Shown in pieces: positions 7,500-18,672 of a DNA stretch of 64,000 nucleotides. The notes beneath the pieces were generated by a model that was given only the letters and a program-made list of their open reading frames with translations, was not told the origin of the DNA and searched no databases. Both the position numbers and the translations under genes were made by a program. This DNA comes from Qipengyuania flava (GTDB lineage Bacteria; Pseudomonadota; Alphaproteobacteria; Sphingomonadales; Sphingomonadaceae), in assembly GCF_011762005.1 (NCBI RefSeq), contig NZ_JAASQU010000004.1, positions 62,001 to 126,000 on the forward strand, in the 5' to 3' direction. Within the stretch, counting starts at the first letter, position 1. Each line of letters starts with the position of its first letter.

Positions 7500-10193
7500 T
7501 CAGAAGCGGAAGCGCGCGGCCACGCCGTAGGTGCGCGGCTGGTTCGGGTAACCCGAGATCGCCTGGCCCTGCGCCACGGCCGGGAAGACCGTGGTGAGGT
7601 AACGGTCGTCGAGCAGGTTGCGTGCCCAGACGCTGAGTTCCAGACCCATGTCGAAGGCATAGGTGAACGACGCGTTGAGGTTGTTCACTTCACGCTTGTA
7701 GGCAGCCGCCGCAGCGCGCGCCGGGCCGAAGTCGCGAGCGCCGGTTGCCGGATCGACCACGATGAAGTTGGTCAGGCCGTTCACCATCTGCACGGGCGAC
7801 GAATAGGCGAAATCGCCGCGCAGGATGATGCGATCGCCCCGCGAATTGATTTCCTTGTTGTACTGCGCGCCGAGCACCGCCGACAGTTCGGGGACGCCGG
7901 CAACCGGTTCGCCCGAAAGGTCGCCGACCGGCGATGCGACGAAGCTGTCGTACTGGGCATCGAGATAGGTCATCGCGACGCTCAGCGTCAGCGAATCGCT
8001 GGCGTAGAACTGGCCGTCGAACTCGACCCCGAAGGTTTCCTGCTTGCCGGCATTCGACAGGATGAACGAGGTACCGGTGAAGGTGTTCGCCTGGAAATCC
8101 TCGATCGACTGCTGGAAGAAGGTCAGATTGGCAGCCGCACGGCTCCAATTGCCCTTGATCCCGACTTCGTAGACTTCCGAGTTCTCTGCATTGGCGAAGC
8201 GGGTACCGGGGCGCAGGTTGGTGACTGCAAGTCCCTGCGCCTGCAGCGCGGCGAAGTCGGCCGGAAGCGGACGGCTGTCGCGCGACAGGTTGAAGCTCGG
8301 GGCCTTGTAGCCGGTCGCCCAGCTCGCATAGACGTTGAGCGTCGGCGTGACTTCATAGGCCAGACGGACGTTCCAGCTCCAGTCGTCGTCGTCGGTCGAG
8401 CAGTCTTCCACCGCGTTCGGGCAGTTCTGCAGCGGCGGCAGGAACTGGAACGGGGTGAGCGCGAGCAGCGAGTTGACCGCCGGATCGGTGTCGTTGGCGT
8501 CGGCGAAGGCCTGAACGCCTGCCGAAACCTGTGCGAAGGCTGCCGGGTTGGCACCGGCGAAGGCGCCGATTTCAGCCTGCGTGGCGGGACGACCAAGGCT
8601 GAGCAGCGAACCGACCTGCGTGGCGAGGCCCTGCGCGAAGATCGCGGTGTTGCCCGAAGCGACCAGATCGATGTTCGAGAACACGTCGGTGCTCGTCGAG
8701 TTGGTCACGATCTGCTTCTTGTCCTTGGTGTAGTTGGCACCAAGCGTGAGGACGAGGCGATCGGTGATCTCGAAATCGACGTTACCGAAGATCGAGAAGG
8801 CTTCGTTGTCCTGCACGATGTTGTTGAAGAAGCCCTGGCCGGCAGCGAAGAACTGACCGGTGTAGTCGGTGCCGTTGAGCGCCGAGAGCGTGGCTTCGAG
8901 CGTGTCGACGGTCTGCGTGCCGCCGGTCGCGCCCTGCAGCAGCAGGTTGGCGAAGGGGCGGAAGCCGTTGCCGTAGACGATCTGGTCCGACGTATCGACT
9001 TGCTCGTCGAAGTAGTAGCCGCCGACGAGGAAGTTGAGCGGGCCGTCGAAGTCCGAAGCGATCCGCAGTTCCTGCGTGAAGGTGTCGATGTCGGCATCGC
9101 CGATGTTCGCACCGCTCACCGCGTCGAGGCTGGTGAAGTCGACGTCCTGGTCGGCCGCCAGCTTGGTCTTGCGATAGGCAGTGATCGAGGTCAGCGTCAG
9201 CGCGCCGAATTCGTAGTCGATCTGGCCCGAGATGCCGTAGTTCTCGACTTCGTTGATCGGGTCGACATCGGTGAAGACCACGTCGCCGTCAGGGTTGTTG
9301 CGGAAGTCGTTGACCTGGCCGCCGAGCAGCTGGATTGCACCGATTTCGGCCGAGGGCGCCACGTTGAGAACGCCGCAGCAACGCTCTTCGATCTTGTCGT
9401 AATCGCCGATCACGCGGACGCGCAGCGGGCCGCCATTGTCGAACAGCAGCTGGCCACGGGTGAACCAGCGATCGCGGTCGTTGATATCTTCGCCATTGGC
9501 GCCGTTGGTCAGGAAGCCGTCACGCTTGTTGATGCCGCCGCCGGCGCTGAAAGCGACCGAATCGCTGATCGGGCCGGTGACGAAGCCCTTGACGACCATC
9601 GCGTCGTAATTGCCGTAGCTGGCTTCGACCATGCCGCCGAAGTCGAACTGCGGTTCCTTGGTCACGATCGAGATCACGCCCGCACTGGCGTTCTTGCCGA
9701 ACAGAGTCGACTGCGGACCGCGCAGGACTTCGACGCGCTGGATGTCGGGCAGATCGGAGATCTGCGATACCGCACGGCTGCGGTAGACGCCATCGACGAA
9801 CATCGCGACCGACGGTTCGAGACCGATGTTGTTGCCGTCGGTGCCGAAGCCGCGGACCGAATAGCTGGTCGCGAACGAGCTCTGGTTCTGGCTCACCTGC
9901 AGCGAGGGAACGACGGTGGCGAGGTCGGAGACGTCGCGGATCTGCGCCTGTTCGATCGTTTCCGCGCTGGTCACGCTGACTGCCACAGGGGTTTCCTGCA
10001 GCGTCTGTTCGCGCTTGGTCGCGGTCACGACGATGACATTGCTGTTGACCGGTGCCTCGACGCCGGCGCCTTCGTCGTCGAAGTCGGCATCGGTGTCCTG
10101 CGCCTGCGCGGCGGCAGGCAGGGCCAGTGCAGCAGCACCGGCAAGCAGGCTCGTACGAACGGTCGCAGCGCGGCCGAAAGTATTGAATTTCAT
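7500..10193 (-). CDS. TonB-dependent receptor (outer membrane)
   Basis: The 897-aa protein is an outer-membrane active transporter. It has a signal peptide ending near AAAQAQ, a TonB-box-like segment VIVVTATKREQ, a plug domain with RVEVLRGPQSTLFGKNASAG, and a C-terminal barrel ending in aromatic Phe (GVAARFRF). I chose ATG 10193 (MKFNTFGRAA) because it has an AGAGGACC site and begins the signal peptide; a longer reading to 10295 lacks one. No metabolic gene adjoins it, so the ligand is unknown. Its plug resembles receptors used by sphingomonads for organic substrates rather than classic siderophore receptors. Confidence 0.9.
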   Translation of the reverse strand: MKFNTFGRAATVRTSLLAGAAALALPAAAQAQDTDADFDDEGAGVEAPVNSNVIVVTATKREQTLQETPVAVSVTSAETIEQAQIRDVSDLATVVPSLQVSQNQSSFATSYSVRGFGTDGNNIGLEPSVAMFVDGVYRSRAVSQISDLPDIQRVEVLRGPQSTLFGKNASAGVISIVTKEPQFDFGGMVEASYGNYDAMVVKGFVTGPISDSVAFSAGGGINKRDGFLTNGANGEDINDRDRWFTRGQLLFDNGGPLRVRVIGDYDKIEERCCGVLNVAPSAEIGAIQLLGGQVNDFRNNPDGDVVFTDVDPINEVENYGISGQIDYEFGALTLTSITAYRKTKLAADQDVDFTSLDAVSGANIGDADIDTFTQELRIASDFDGPLNFLVGGYYFDEQVDTSDQIVYGNGFRPFANLLLQGATGGTQTVDTLEATLSALNGTDYTGQFFAAGQGFFNNIVQDNEAFSIFGNVDFEITDRLVLTLGANYTKDKKQIVTNSTSTDVFSNIDLVASGNTAIFAQGLATQVGSLLSLGRPATQAEIGAFAGANPAAFAQVSAGVQAFADANDTDPAVNSLLALTPFQFLPPLQNCPNAVEDCSTDDDDWSWNVRLAYEVTPTLNVYASWATGYKAPSFNLSRDSRPLPADFAALQAQGLAVTNLRPGTRFANAENSEVYEVGIKGNWSRAAANLTFFQQSIEDFQANTFTGTSFILSNAGKQETFGVEFDGQFYASDSLTLSVAMTYLDAQYDSFVASPVGDLSGEPVAGVPELSAVLGAQYNKEINSRGDRIILRGDFAYSSPVQMVNGLTNFIVVDPATGARDFGPARAAAAAYKREVNNLNASFTYAFDMGLELSVWARNLLDDRYLTTVFPAVAQGQAISGYPNQPRTYGVAARFRF

Positions 10194-10453
10194 GAAAGGT
10201 CCTCTTCTCTCAAGACGGTTTTTGGTCTGGTCTGCTGCGCAGTCCCCAAAAACACGCAAGCTGCGGCCCGATACCAGAGTTGCCGCACCTCTCAAGGGTT
10301 TAGCTCAGTAGTTTCCCGCTCTCGCGGCGACTGTGCCTTTCGCGTTACACCGCAACATCTTGCCGCAATGCACCATCTGAGCTAGGGGCGCGCCCGAAAC
10401 GCGTCGGGCCCCCATGCGTTGACGCTACGGCCCCCTAATCGAAAGCACATTCC

Positions 10454-12274
<1,821 letters not shown>

Positions 12275-12297
12275 TCGGCACCTGACCCTGATACAAG

Positions 12298-12327
12298 AAG
12301 GGCCACCCGCGAGGGTGGCCCTTTTCG
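12298..12327 (+). terminator. Rho-independent terminator of typA
   Basis: An 11-bp stem (AAGGGCCACCC / GGGTGGCCCTT) with a GCGA loop is followed by TTCGTTT. It lies 23 bp after the typA stop and ahead of the convergent outer-membrane protein gene. Confidence 0.85.
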
Positions 12328-12345
12328 TTTGGCTAGCGCCGCCGC

Positions 12346-13191
12346 TCAAAAGCGGAAGTTGAGCGTCGTGCGGACCGAGTGGATGTCGAGGTTCGGATCC
12401 GAGGGACGCAGGCGCGTTTCACCCGAGTCGAGCAGGAACGGATTGGTCGCCGGGGCGGTGCCGGCACCGACCAGCACATAGGCATCGTCGTCGTCGTAGC
12501 GCGAGTAGAGATATTCGAGGCCGAGCGAGATGTTGTCGGTCAGGTAGAGTTCGCCGCCCGCACCGATCTGGCCGCCAAGCTGCCAGTCGTCATCGTCAGT
12601 CATGGTGAAGGAATTGGCGGTGTTGGTGGTGACGAAATCATGGTCGATATCGGCATAGGCGACGCCGCCCGTCACGTAGAGCAGCCCGCGTCCGCTACCC
12701 GGCGAGACACCGAGACGGCCACGCAGCGCGACCGATTTGTCGATGCCGCGAACGAAGGTGTAGCTGGCCGGGGTGGTGCTGAAGCCGGTCGAATATTCTT
12801 CCGATTCCGACAGCGCGCCCTCGACCAGCAGGCCGGCGACGATCGGGCCATCGCCGATGCGCTGGTCGAAACCGATGCGCGCGCCATAACCGAAGCGCGA
12901 CTTGTCGTCGCTGCAGCCGGCATTCGCCTGTGCGCCATTCGCAATACCGTTACAATATCCCGGGCCGAATGCATCTGCGCCTGTGGTGGTGGCGACCACG
13001 TCGCCATATTCGCCATCGCCATCGGTGTCGAAGACGATGCCTTCGCCCGCGCTGTCGTCGATTCCGTCGAGCCCGAAGTGCCCGCCGACATAGAAGCCGT
13101 CAAAGAACTCGGGTTCGGCATCCTGCGCAAAAGCAGGCTGAGCGAGAGCGCCCGCGAGAATCGCGGTTGCCAGATATGTCGATTTTTTCAT
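12346..13191 (-). CDS. Outer-membrane beta-barrel protein, OmpA/opacity-like
   Basis: The 281-aa protein has a signal peptide (MKKSTYLATAILAGALA, cleavage after AFAQ) and then a barrel beginning FDGFYVGGHFGLDG and ending in the outer-membrane signature TLNFRF. ATG 13191 has an AGGATTTCC site; the frame is open further upstream but without a signal. Two insertions stand out: an Asp-rich DTDGDGEYGD stretch and a loop with two Cys (GYCNG and AGCSDD). The function is probably structural or adhesive; no ligand is implied. Confidence 0.85.
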   Translation of the reverse strand: MKKSTYLATAILAGALAQPAFAQDAEPEFFDGFYVGGHFGLDGIDDSAGEGIVFDTDGDGEYGDVVATTTGADAFGPGYCNGIANGAQANAGCSDDKSRFGYGARIGFDQRIGDGPIVAGLLVEGALSESEEYSTGFSTTPASYTFVRGIDKSVALRGRLGVSPGSGRGLLYVTGGVAYADIDHDFVTTNTANSFTMTDDDDWQLGGQIGAGGELYLTDNISLGLEYLYSRYDDDDAYVLVGAGTAPATNPFLLDSGETRLRPSDPNLDIHSVRTTLNFRF

Positions 13192-13393
13192 TGGAAATCC
13201 TGTGACTTGCGTTGACCCTGTTGCGGGGTATGACGCTTGGCGAAGCAAGCCGTTCCACCGGGGCCACACGAAACGCCAAAACTGTCGCAAGTTTGTCACA
13301 GGCGGGGCGGTGGCAGGTTTGCAGACCAGGGTGCGGCGGTGCGTTCGGGGGCCGCGGTGGCCAGAGCAACATGCATCTGTTAGGGGCACGGCC

Positions 13394-14875
13394 ATGCAGA
13401 CGGGAACACTGATTTCACTCGCCTTGTACTTCATTCTGATGATCGGGATCGGCTTGTGGGCGTGGAAGCGCTCGACCGATACCAGCGAAGGCTATCTCCT
13501 TGCCGGGCGTAACCTGCCTCCATCGGTTGCCGCGCTGAGCGCGGGCGCTTCGGACATGAGCGGCTGGCTGCTGCTCGGCTTGCCGGGCGCGCTTTATGCC
13601 AGCGGGCTGGTCGAGGCCTGGATCGGTATCGGCCTGTTCCTCGGTGCGCTGGCCAACTGGTTCATCGTCGCGCCGCGTCTGCGCGCGCAGACCGAAAGCT
13701 ACGGGAATGCGCTGACGATCCCCGAATTCCTTGCCAACCGCTTCCCCGACAAGGCCGTCGCGCTGCGCGTCGTGTCGGCGCTGATCGTGGTGGTGTTCTT
13801 CGCGGTCTACACCGCCGCGGGCCTCGTGGGCGGCGGCAAACTGTTCGAAACGAGCTTCGCCAGCCTGTTCGGCGACGTCGGGATGAGCGACTATATGCTC
13901 GGCATCTGGATCACCGCGCTGGTGGTGCTCGCCTATACGATGGTGGGCGGCTTCCTCGCGGTCAGCCTGACCGATTTCGTCCAGGGCCTGATCATGGCCG
14001 TCGCGCTGGTCGTCATGCCGCTGGTGGTGATGTTCGGCGAAGGCGGGAGCGCGGGCGGTTCGCTGACCGATGTTCCCGTCGACGGTTTTCTCAGCCTGAC
14101 CAACGGACTCACGCTTCTTGGCTTCATCAGCGCCGTCACCTGGGGGCTTGGCTATTTCGGCCAGCCGCACATCATCGTGCGCTTCATGGCGATCGACACG
14201 GTCGAGAAGGTGCGCCCGGCGCGCAATATCGGCATGACCTGGATGGGCGTCGCCCTGCTCGGTTCGATCGGCATCGGCATCGCCGGGCGCGCTTATGCGC
14301 AGCGCAACGGCATCGTGGTGGAAGATCCCGAGACGATCTTCATCGTGCTTGCCAACCTGCTGTTCCACCCGCTGATCACGGGCTTCCTGCTGGCCGCGCT
14401 GCTCGCCGCGATCATGTCGACCATCAGTTCGCAATTGCTGGTGGCATCGAGCTCGCTCACCGAGGATTTCTACAAGCTGTTCTTCCGCCGCAACGCTTCC
14501 GAGCGCGAGAGCGTCAATGTCGGCCGGATTTGCGTGGCACTCGTGGCCTTTGCTGCCATCGTCATCGCCAGCGATCCCGAAAGCCAGGTGCTGGGCCTCG
14601 TCTCCAACGCCTGGGCGGGCTTCGGCGCCGCCTTCGGTCCGCTCATCATCCTCTCGCTGACTTGGGACCGCATGACCGGCGCCGGCGCGGTGGCGGGTCT
14701 TGTCACGGGTGCCGCCGTGGTGATGGCGTGGATCGCGCTGGGCTGGAATTCGGCGCTGCCGGGCATGGAGCAGGGCCTGTATGAAATCGTCCCCGGTTTC
14801 ATCGCTGCCTGGCTGGCTATCGTGTTGGTCAGCAAGGCAACTGCCGGAACCAGCGAGCGCCCCTTGCCAGCCTGA
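13394..14875 (+). CDS. putP: Sodium/proline symporter PutP
   Basis: The 493-aa inner-membrane transporter of the sodium:solute symporter family imports proline with sodium. Length and pattern match PutP: an N-terminal helix, AGRNLPPSVAALSAGASDMSGW (the Na-binding region), about 13 hydrophobic segments, and LTDFVQGLIM in the middle. ATG 13394 has AGGGGC upstream and starts the first helix; a 64-residue upstream extension is basic and implausible. Gamma-glutamyltransferase follows 41 bp later on the same strand. Confidence 0.92.
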   Translation: MQTGTLISLALYFILMIGIGLWAWKRSTDTSEGYLLAGRNLPPSVAALSAGASDMSGWLLLGLPGALYASGLVEAWIGIGLFLGALANWFIVAPRLRAQTESYGNALTIPEFLANRFPDKAVALRVVSALIVVVFFAVYTAAGLVGGGKLFETSFASLFGDVGMSDYMLGIWITALVVLAYTMVGGFLAVSLTDFVQGLIMAVALVVMPLVVMFGEGGSAGGSLTDVPVDGFLSLTNGLTLLGFISAVTWGLGYFGQPHIIVRFMAIDTVEKVRPARNIGMTWMGVALLGSIGIGIAGRAYAQRNGIVVEDPETIFIVLANLLFHPLITGFLLAALLAAIMSTISSQLLVASSSLTEDFYKLFFRRNASERESVNVGRICVALVAFAAIVIASDPESQVLGLVSNAWAGFGAAFGPLIILSLTWDRMTGAGAVAGLVTGAAVVMAWIALGWNSALPGMEQGLYEIVPGFIAAWLAIVLVSKATAGTSERPLPA

Positions 14876-14916
14876 CGCGCATTCGTCACACCGTCTCACA
14901 CATTCAGGAGACGGAC

Positions 14917-16713
14917 ATGCGAGCATTCATGGCGGGCGTTGCAGCCCTCGCCCTCACTGCCACCCCGGCCAGCGCGCAGGAGGCGGCGGAGCAGCCCTCG
15001 GTCGAGGCGCAGATCGGGGGCGGCGGCCGGCCGGTCGGCGCGAACTGGGCGCGCAGCCCGGTAATCGCGCAGCATGGCATGGCCGCGACCGCGCATCCCC
15101 TCGCGACGCAGATCGCGCTCGACGTGCTCAAGGATGGCGGCAATGCGGTGGACGCGGCGATTGCCGCCAATGCCGCGCTGGGCCTGATGGAGCCGACCGG
15201 CAACGGCATCGGCGGCGACCTGTTCGCCATCATCTACGATCCCGCGACGGGCGAATTGCACGGCATCAACGGATCGGGGCGCTCGCCCGCGAACCAGACG
15301 CTCGATCAATTACTCGAGAAACTCGACGGCGCCGAGGCGTTGCCACCCTATGGTGCGCTGCCGATCACGGTGCCCGGAACGGTCGATGCGTGGTTCGCCA
15401 TGCACGAACGCTTCGGCAAGCGCAGCATGGCCGACAACCTCGCCCCGACCGTGCGCTATGCCCGCGAAGGCCATCCGATCGCACCGGTCATCGGCATGTA
15501 TCTGGCGCGCGCGCTCAGGGCCTATTCGGCGCGCGAGGACGAATTCGACTTCAGCAATGCCCGCAAGGTCTGGTTCGCCGATGGAGCGGCGCCCGAAGTT
15601 GGGGAGATATTCACCAATCCGGACCTCGCCGATACGCTCGAGACGATCGGGCGCGACGGCCGCGACGCCTTCTACGACGGCGCGATGACCGATAGCATGG
15701 TCGATTACCTGCAGGCAAAGGGCAGCGCCTTCACGCGCGCAGATTTTGCCGCTCACCGCAGCGAATGGGTCGAGCCCGCCTGTGTGGGCTACAAGGATGG
15801 CTATGAACTGTGCGAGCTGCCGCCAAATTCGCAGGGTTTTGCAGCGCTGCAAATGGTCAACATCCTCAAGAATGTCGACCTGTCGCAATGGCAGCGCGGT
15901 AGCGCGGAAGCCCTGCACTACATGGTCGAAGCGAAACGCCTCGCCTATGCCGACGTCGCGCGATTCTATGCCGATCCCGCTTTCGCCGCTCTGCCCGAGG
16001 AACTTCTGACCGACGCCTATGGCGCGGACCGTTTCGAACTGATCGATCCCGCCAAGGCCACGCCCGAGTTCGCACCGGGCCAAATCGAGATTGCGCCTGA
16101 GCTGGAGGGTGAAGGCGACACCACCTATCTTACCGTGGTCGATGGCGACGGCATGATGGTTAGCCTGATCCAGTCGAACTATCGTGGCATGGGTGGCGGG
16201 CTGGTCGCGCCGGGAACGGGCTTCATGTTCCAGGACCGCGGCGAACTGTTCAGCCTCGATCCGGCGCATCCCAATGCTTACGAACCCGCCAAGCGGCCCT
16301 TCCACACCATCATTCCGGCCTTCGTGAAGAAGGACGGCAAGCCGTTCATGACGCTGGGCCTGATGGGCGGCGGCATGCAGCCGCAGGGCCATGTGCAGGT
16401 GCTGGTCAACATCGTCGATTACGGCATGAACCTGCAGGAAGCTGGCGATGCCGCGCGCTTCAACCACGATGGCGGACGCCAACCCACCGAGGCACTCGAA
16501 GGACCTGCGGCAGATCCGCTCGGCACGCTCTACGTCGAACCGGGCATCTCAGAAGCAACGATCGAGCAATTGCGCACGATGGGGCACAAGGTCGAAGTGG
16601 TCGACAACGGCATCATGTTCGGCGGCTACCAGGCGATTACGCGCGATCCGGATACGGGCGTCCTCACCGGCGCGACCGAGATGCGCAAGGATGGACAGGC
16701 AGCAGGTTATTGA
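14917..16713 (+). CDS. ggt: Gamma-glutamyltransferase (glutathione hydrolase)
   Basis: The 598-aa periplasmic enzyme cleaves the gamma-glutamyl bond of glutathione. The signal peptide ends at ASAQEA. The self-processing and catalytic Thr is T402 in GDTTYLTVVD, equivalent to Thr391 of the E. coli enzyme. The oxyanion/lid region (QSNYRGMGGGLVAPGTGFMFQDRG) and LGLMGGGMQPQGHVQ are conserved. The ATG has an AGGAGACGG site. It lies between putP and a VOC protein and is probably co-transcribed with them, giving peptide and amino-acid salvage. Confidence 0.93.
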   Translation: MRAFMAGVAALALTATPASAQEAAEQPSVEAQIGGGGRPVGANWARSPVIAQHGMAATAHPLATQIALDVLKDGGNAVDAAIAANAALGLMEPTGNGIGGDLFAIIYDPATGELHGINGSGRSPANQTLDQLLEKLDGAEALPPYGALPITVPGTVDAWFAMHERFGKRSMADNLAPTVRYAREGHPIAPVIGMYLARALRAYSAREDEFDFSNARKVWFADGAAPEVGEIFTNPDLADTLETIGRDGRDAFYDGAMTDSMVDYLQAKGSAFTRADFAAHRSEWVEPACVGYKDGYELCELPPNSQGFAALQMVNILKNVDLSQWQRGSAEALHYMVEAKRLAYADVARFYADPAFAALPEELLTDAYGADRFELIDPAKATPEFAPGQIEIAPELEGEGDTTYLTVVDGDGMMVSLIQSNYRGMGGGLVAPGTGFMFQDRGELFSLDPAHPNAYEPAKRPFHTIIPAFVKKDGKPFMTLGLMGGGMQPQGHVQVLVNIVDYGMNLQEAGDAARFNHDGGRQPTEALEGPAADPLGTLYVEPGISEATIEQLRTMGHKVEVVDNGIMFGGYQAITRDPDTGVLTGATEMRKDGQAAGY

Positions 16714-16737
16714 GGGTCGCCTGACAAGGAGAGCGAC

Positions 16738-17109
16738 ATGGCGAAGGTAACCGGACTAGGAGGGGTCTTCTACGTGGTGAAGGACCCCGCCGCGACACGC
16801 GCGTGGTATCGCGATGTGCTGGGATTGGACGGCGAGTACGGACCGCAATTGAACTGGTCGGAAGAGACCGGCGACAAGCCCTATTCGCTTATCAGCCACT
16901 TCGCCGATGACGAATATGTCAAACCGGGACGCGGGGGTTTCATGATCAATTTGCGCGTCGACGATTGCGACGCGATGGTCGCGGCGTTGAAGGCCAAGGG
17001 GGTCGAGGTGCTCGGCCATGTCGATGAAGGCTACGGCAAGTTCGCCTGGATCCTCGATCCCGACGGGGTGAAGATCGAGCTGTGGGAACAGCGCGAATCG
17101 CCCGACTGA
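16738..17109 (+). CDS. VOC family (glyoxalase/bleomycin-resistance fold) protein
   Basis: The 123-aa single vicinal-oxygen-chelate domain begins with GVFYVVKDPAATRAWYRDVLGL and ends with FAWILDPDGVKIELWEQ, where the Glu is the usual metal ligand position. An AAGGAGAGCGAC site precedes the ATG. It is 24 bp after ggt. Members include lactoylglutathione lyases and dioxygenases. Placement after a glutathione-degrading enzyme is suggestive, but the substrate is undetermined. Confidence 0.82.
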   Translation: MAKVTGLGGVFYVVKDPAATRAWYRDVLGLDGEYGPQLNWSEETGDKPYSLISHFADDEYVKPGRGGFMINLRVDDCDAMVAALKAKGVEVLGHVDEGYGKFAWILDPDGVKIELWEQRESPD

Positions 17110-17164
17110 CCGTCGGCGCGCATCGTTAGCGCCCTGTTAACCACACCGCTGCATAGTGGCGGTC

Positions 17165-17830
17165 ATGCGACCGCATCCCGCCACCACTCTCCTCCTCCTG
17201 ATGCTGGCGGGATGCGGCGTAGTACCCGGCTCGCAACCGGCAGAGCGCGGTGTGAGGCAAGCGGGTTCCCCCGCCGTCAGCGCGACGAGGCCCGAAGCGC
17301 GGCAATGCCATGCGCAATTGGGCCAATCGGGCTCCCGCTTCGCTCCCCTGCCCGACAAATTCTATGGCGCCGGCTGTTCGACTGTGAACAGCGTGCGGAT
17401 CGAGGGCCTCGGCGGAGACCGCGGCGAATTCGCCGTTTCCAATCTGGGCGCAGTCGCGTGCCCGCTGGCCACCAGCTTCGCCGATTGGGCGCGTTATGGC
17501 GTCGACCGCGCCGCACGCCAGATCCTCGGCAGCCCGCTGCAGAAGATCGAGACGATGGGCAGTTATTCCTGCCGCAATGTCGCGGGCACGGCGCGGCGCA
17601 GCGCGCATTCGCGCGGCGAGGCGATCGATGTCGCAGCCTTCGTGCTGTCTGACGGGCGGCGAATTTCGGTGCTGTCGGACTGGAACGCATCACCCAGGGA
17701 ACGCGAATTCCTGCGTGTCATCCATAAGAGCGCGTGCAAGCGTTTCGGGACGGTCCTCGGCCCCGATTACAACCGCGCGCATCACGATCATTTCCATCTC
17801 GAATACGGCAAGGGCAGCTACTGCCGCTAG
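17165..17830 (+). CDS. Extensin-like C-terminal domain lipoprotein
   Basis: The 221-aa protein has a lipoprotein signal (LLLLMLAGC, lipid Cys 17) and the alphaproteobacterial extensin-like domain. Conserved blocks are SYSCRNV, SAHSRGEAIDVAAF and HHDHFHLEYG, whose His/Asp arrangement resembles VanY/DacB-type zinc peptidases. A cell-wall role is therefore plausible but not shown. I chose ATG 17165 over GTG 17156 because it starts the signal. Confidence 0.85.
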   Translation: MRPHPATTLLLLMLAGCGVVPGSQPAERGVRQAGSPAVSATRPEARQCHAQLGQSGSRFAPLPDKFYGAGCSTVNSVRIEGLGGDRGEFAVSNLGAVACPLATSFADWARYGVDRAARQILGSPLQKIETMGSYSCRNVAGTARRSAHSRGEAIDVAAFVLSDGRRISVLSDWNASPREREFLRVIHKSACKRFGTVLGPDYNRAHHDHFHLEYGKGSYCR

Positions 17831-17851
17831 CCTGGCGCTGGTGCCGCTCGT

Positions 17852-18616
17852 TCAGCGATCCAATTCGGACAACACCGCGGCGACCGCTTCATTGGTCAGC
17901 ACAAAACCCATGTGCGAACAGCGCAGCGGCACTGCCCGGTCGCGTTCGTCGGGCCGACCACAGGCGGCGCGCGGGTGCACCACGCCATCGCGCGGGCTCC
18001 AGAAGGCCACGGTCTCCACCGGCGGCTTCTCGTGCAGCACGGTGTCGATCTCGGGCTCGTCGACGCGGTGGCCCGCGATCGCCTGATAGGCTCGCCAGCC
18101 ATTGTTGGCACGCGGGCTGTAGGAAAAGGGCGAACCCATGGTGATCACCTTGGCGACCTTGTCGGGATGCTTCTTCGCCAGTTCGCGAGCCATGACCCCG
18201 CCCAGGCTCCACCCAACCAGATGGATCGGCTCGCCCGAGCGGCGGTAAAGATCGACCAACCGTTCTTCCACCCGACGGAAGCGCGCCTCGGTTGCTCCGA
18301 GATTGTAGCCAAGGCCCCATTTCTTGGTGACGTGACCGGCCTTCTCGAGCTTGCGCGCCATCCAGCGCATGCGGATCGGGTGCGCGCCGAACCCCGGCAA
18401 CAGCATCACCGTCTTGGGGCGCGCGGCCTGCGCGATCTCGAGCGGCTTGCCCAGCGCCCGGCGAACCGGTTCGAGCGGCCACAGAAATTCACGCAGCAGC
18501 AATTGCCAGCGAGGGCCGCGGGCATCGTCGGAGCACGGCTCGGCCGCCAGCGCCCAGCGCCGGGCCAGTTCCTCGCGATCGATGAGTGCGGTGTCTTTAA
18601 AAGGTAACGTTGCCAT
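17852..18616 (-). CDS. Alpha/beta hydrolase (lipase/esterase-like)
   Basis: The enzyme has the nucleophile elbow GWSLGG, an oxyanion segment LLPGFGAHPIRMRWM, and a late His in CSHMGF. It resembles cytoplasmic esterases related to the PGAP1/lipase class; no signal peptide is seen. I chose ATG 18616 (MATLPFKDTAL). The frame continues to a TTG at 18658 with a GAGGGG stretch nearby, so a 14-residue extension is possible. It is convergent with the extensin-like gene, 21 bp away. Confidence 0.8.
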   Translation of the reverse strand: MATLPFKDTALIDREELARRWALAAEPCSDDARGPRWQLLLREFLWPLEPVRRALGKPLEIAQAARPKTVMLLPGFGAHPIRMRWMARKLEKAGHVTKKWGLGYNLGATEARFRRVEERLVDLYRRSGEPIHLVGWSLGGVMARELAKKHPDKVAKVITMGSPFSYSPRANNGWRAYQAIAGHRVDEPEIDTVLHEKPPVETVAFWSPRDGVVHPRAACGRPDERDRAVPLRCSHMGFVLTNEAVAAVLSELDR

Positions 18617-18672
18617 CACGGTGTAATAATGCACCGCGGACGATTTAGCTCCCCTCAAAGCGCCTCGGTCTT

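Noticed and set aside
10300-10312. TTTAGCTCAGTAG resembling the tRNA D-arm box A
   Set aside because: No acceptor stem, anticodon arm or T-arm follows, so it is not a tRNA gene.
10194-10453. Gap before typA as a riboswitch or vitamin B12 leader for the TonB receptor
   Set aside because: I saw no B12-box or other conserved riboswitch segment. Only a weak inverted repeat CCCGA/TCGGG near 10393-10408 is present.
13415-14926. 503-codon open frame antisense to putP
   Set aside because: The product is very rich in His, Asp and Arg, as expected from the complement of hydrophobic codons, with no motif or start signal.
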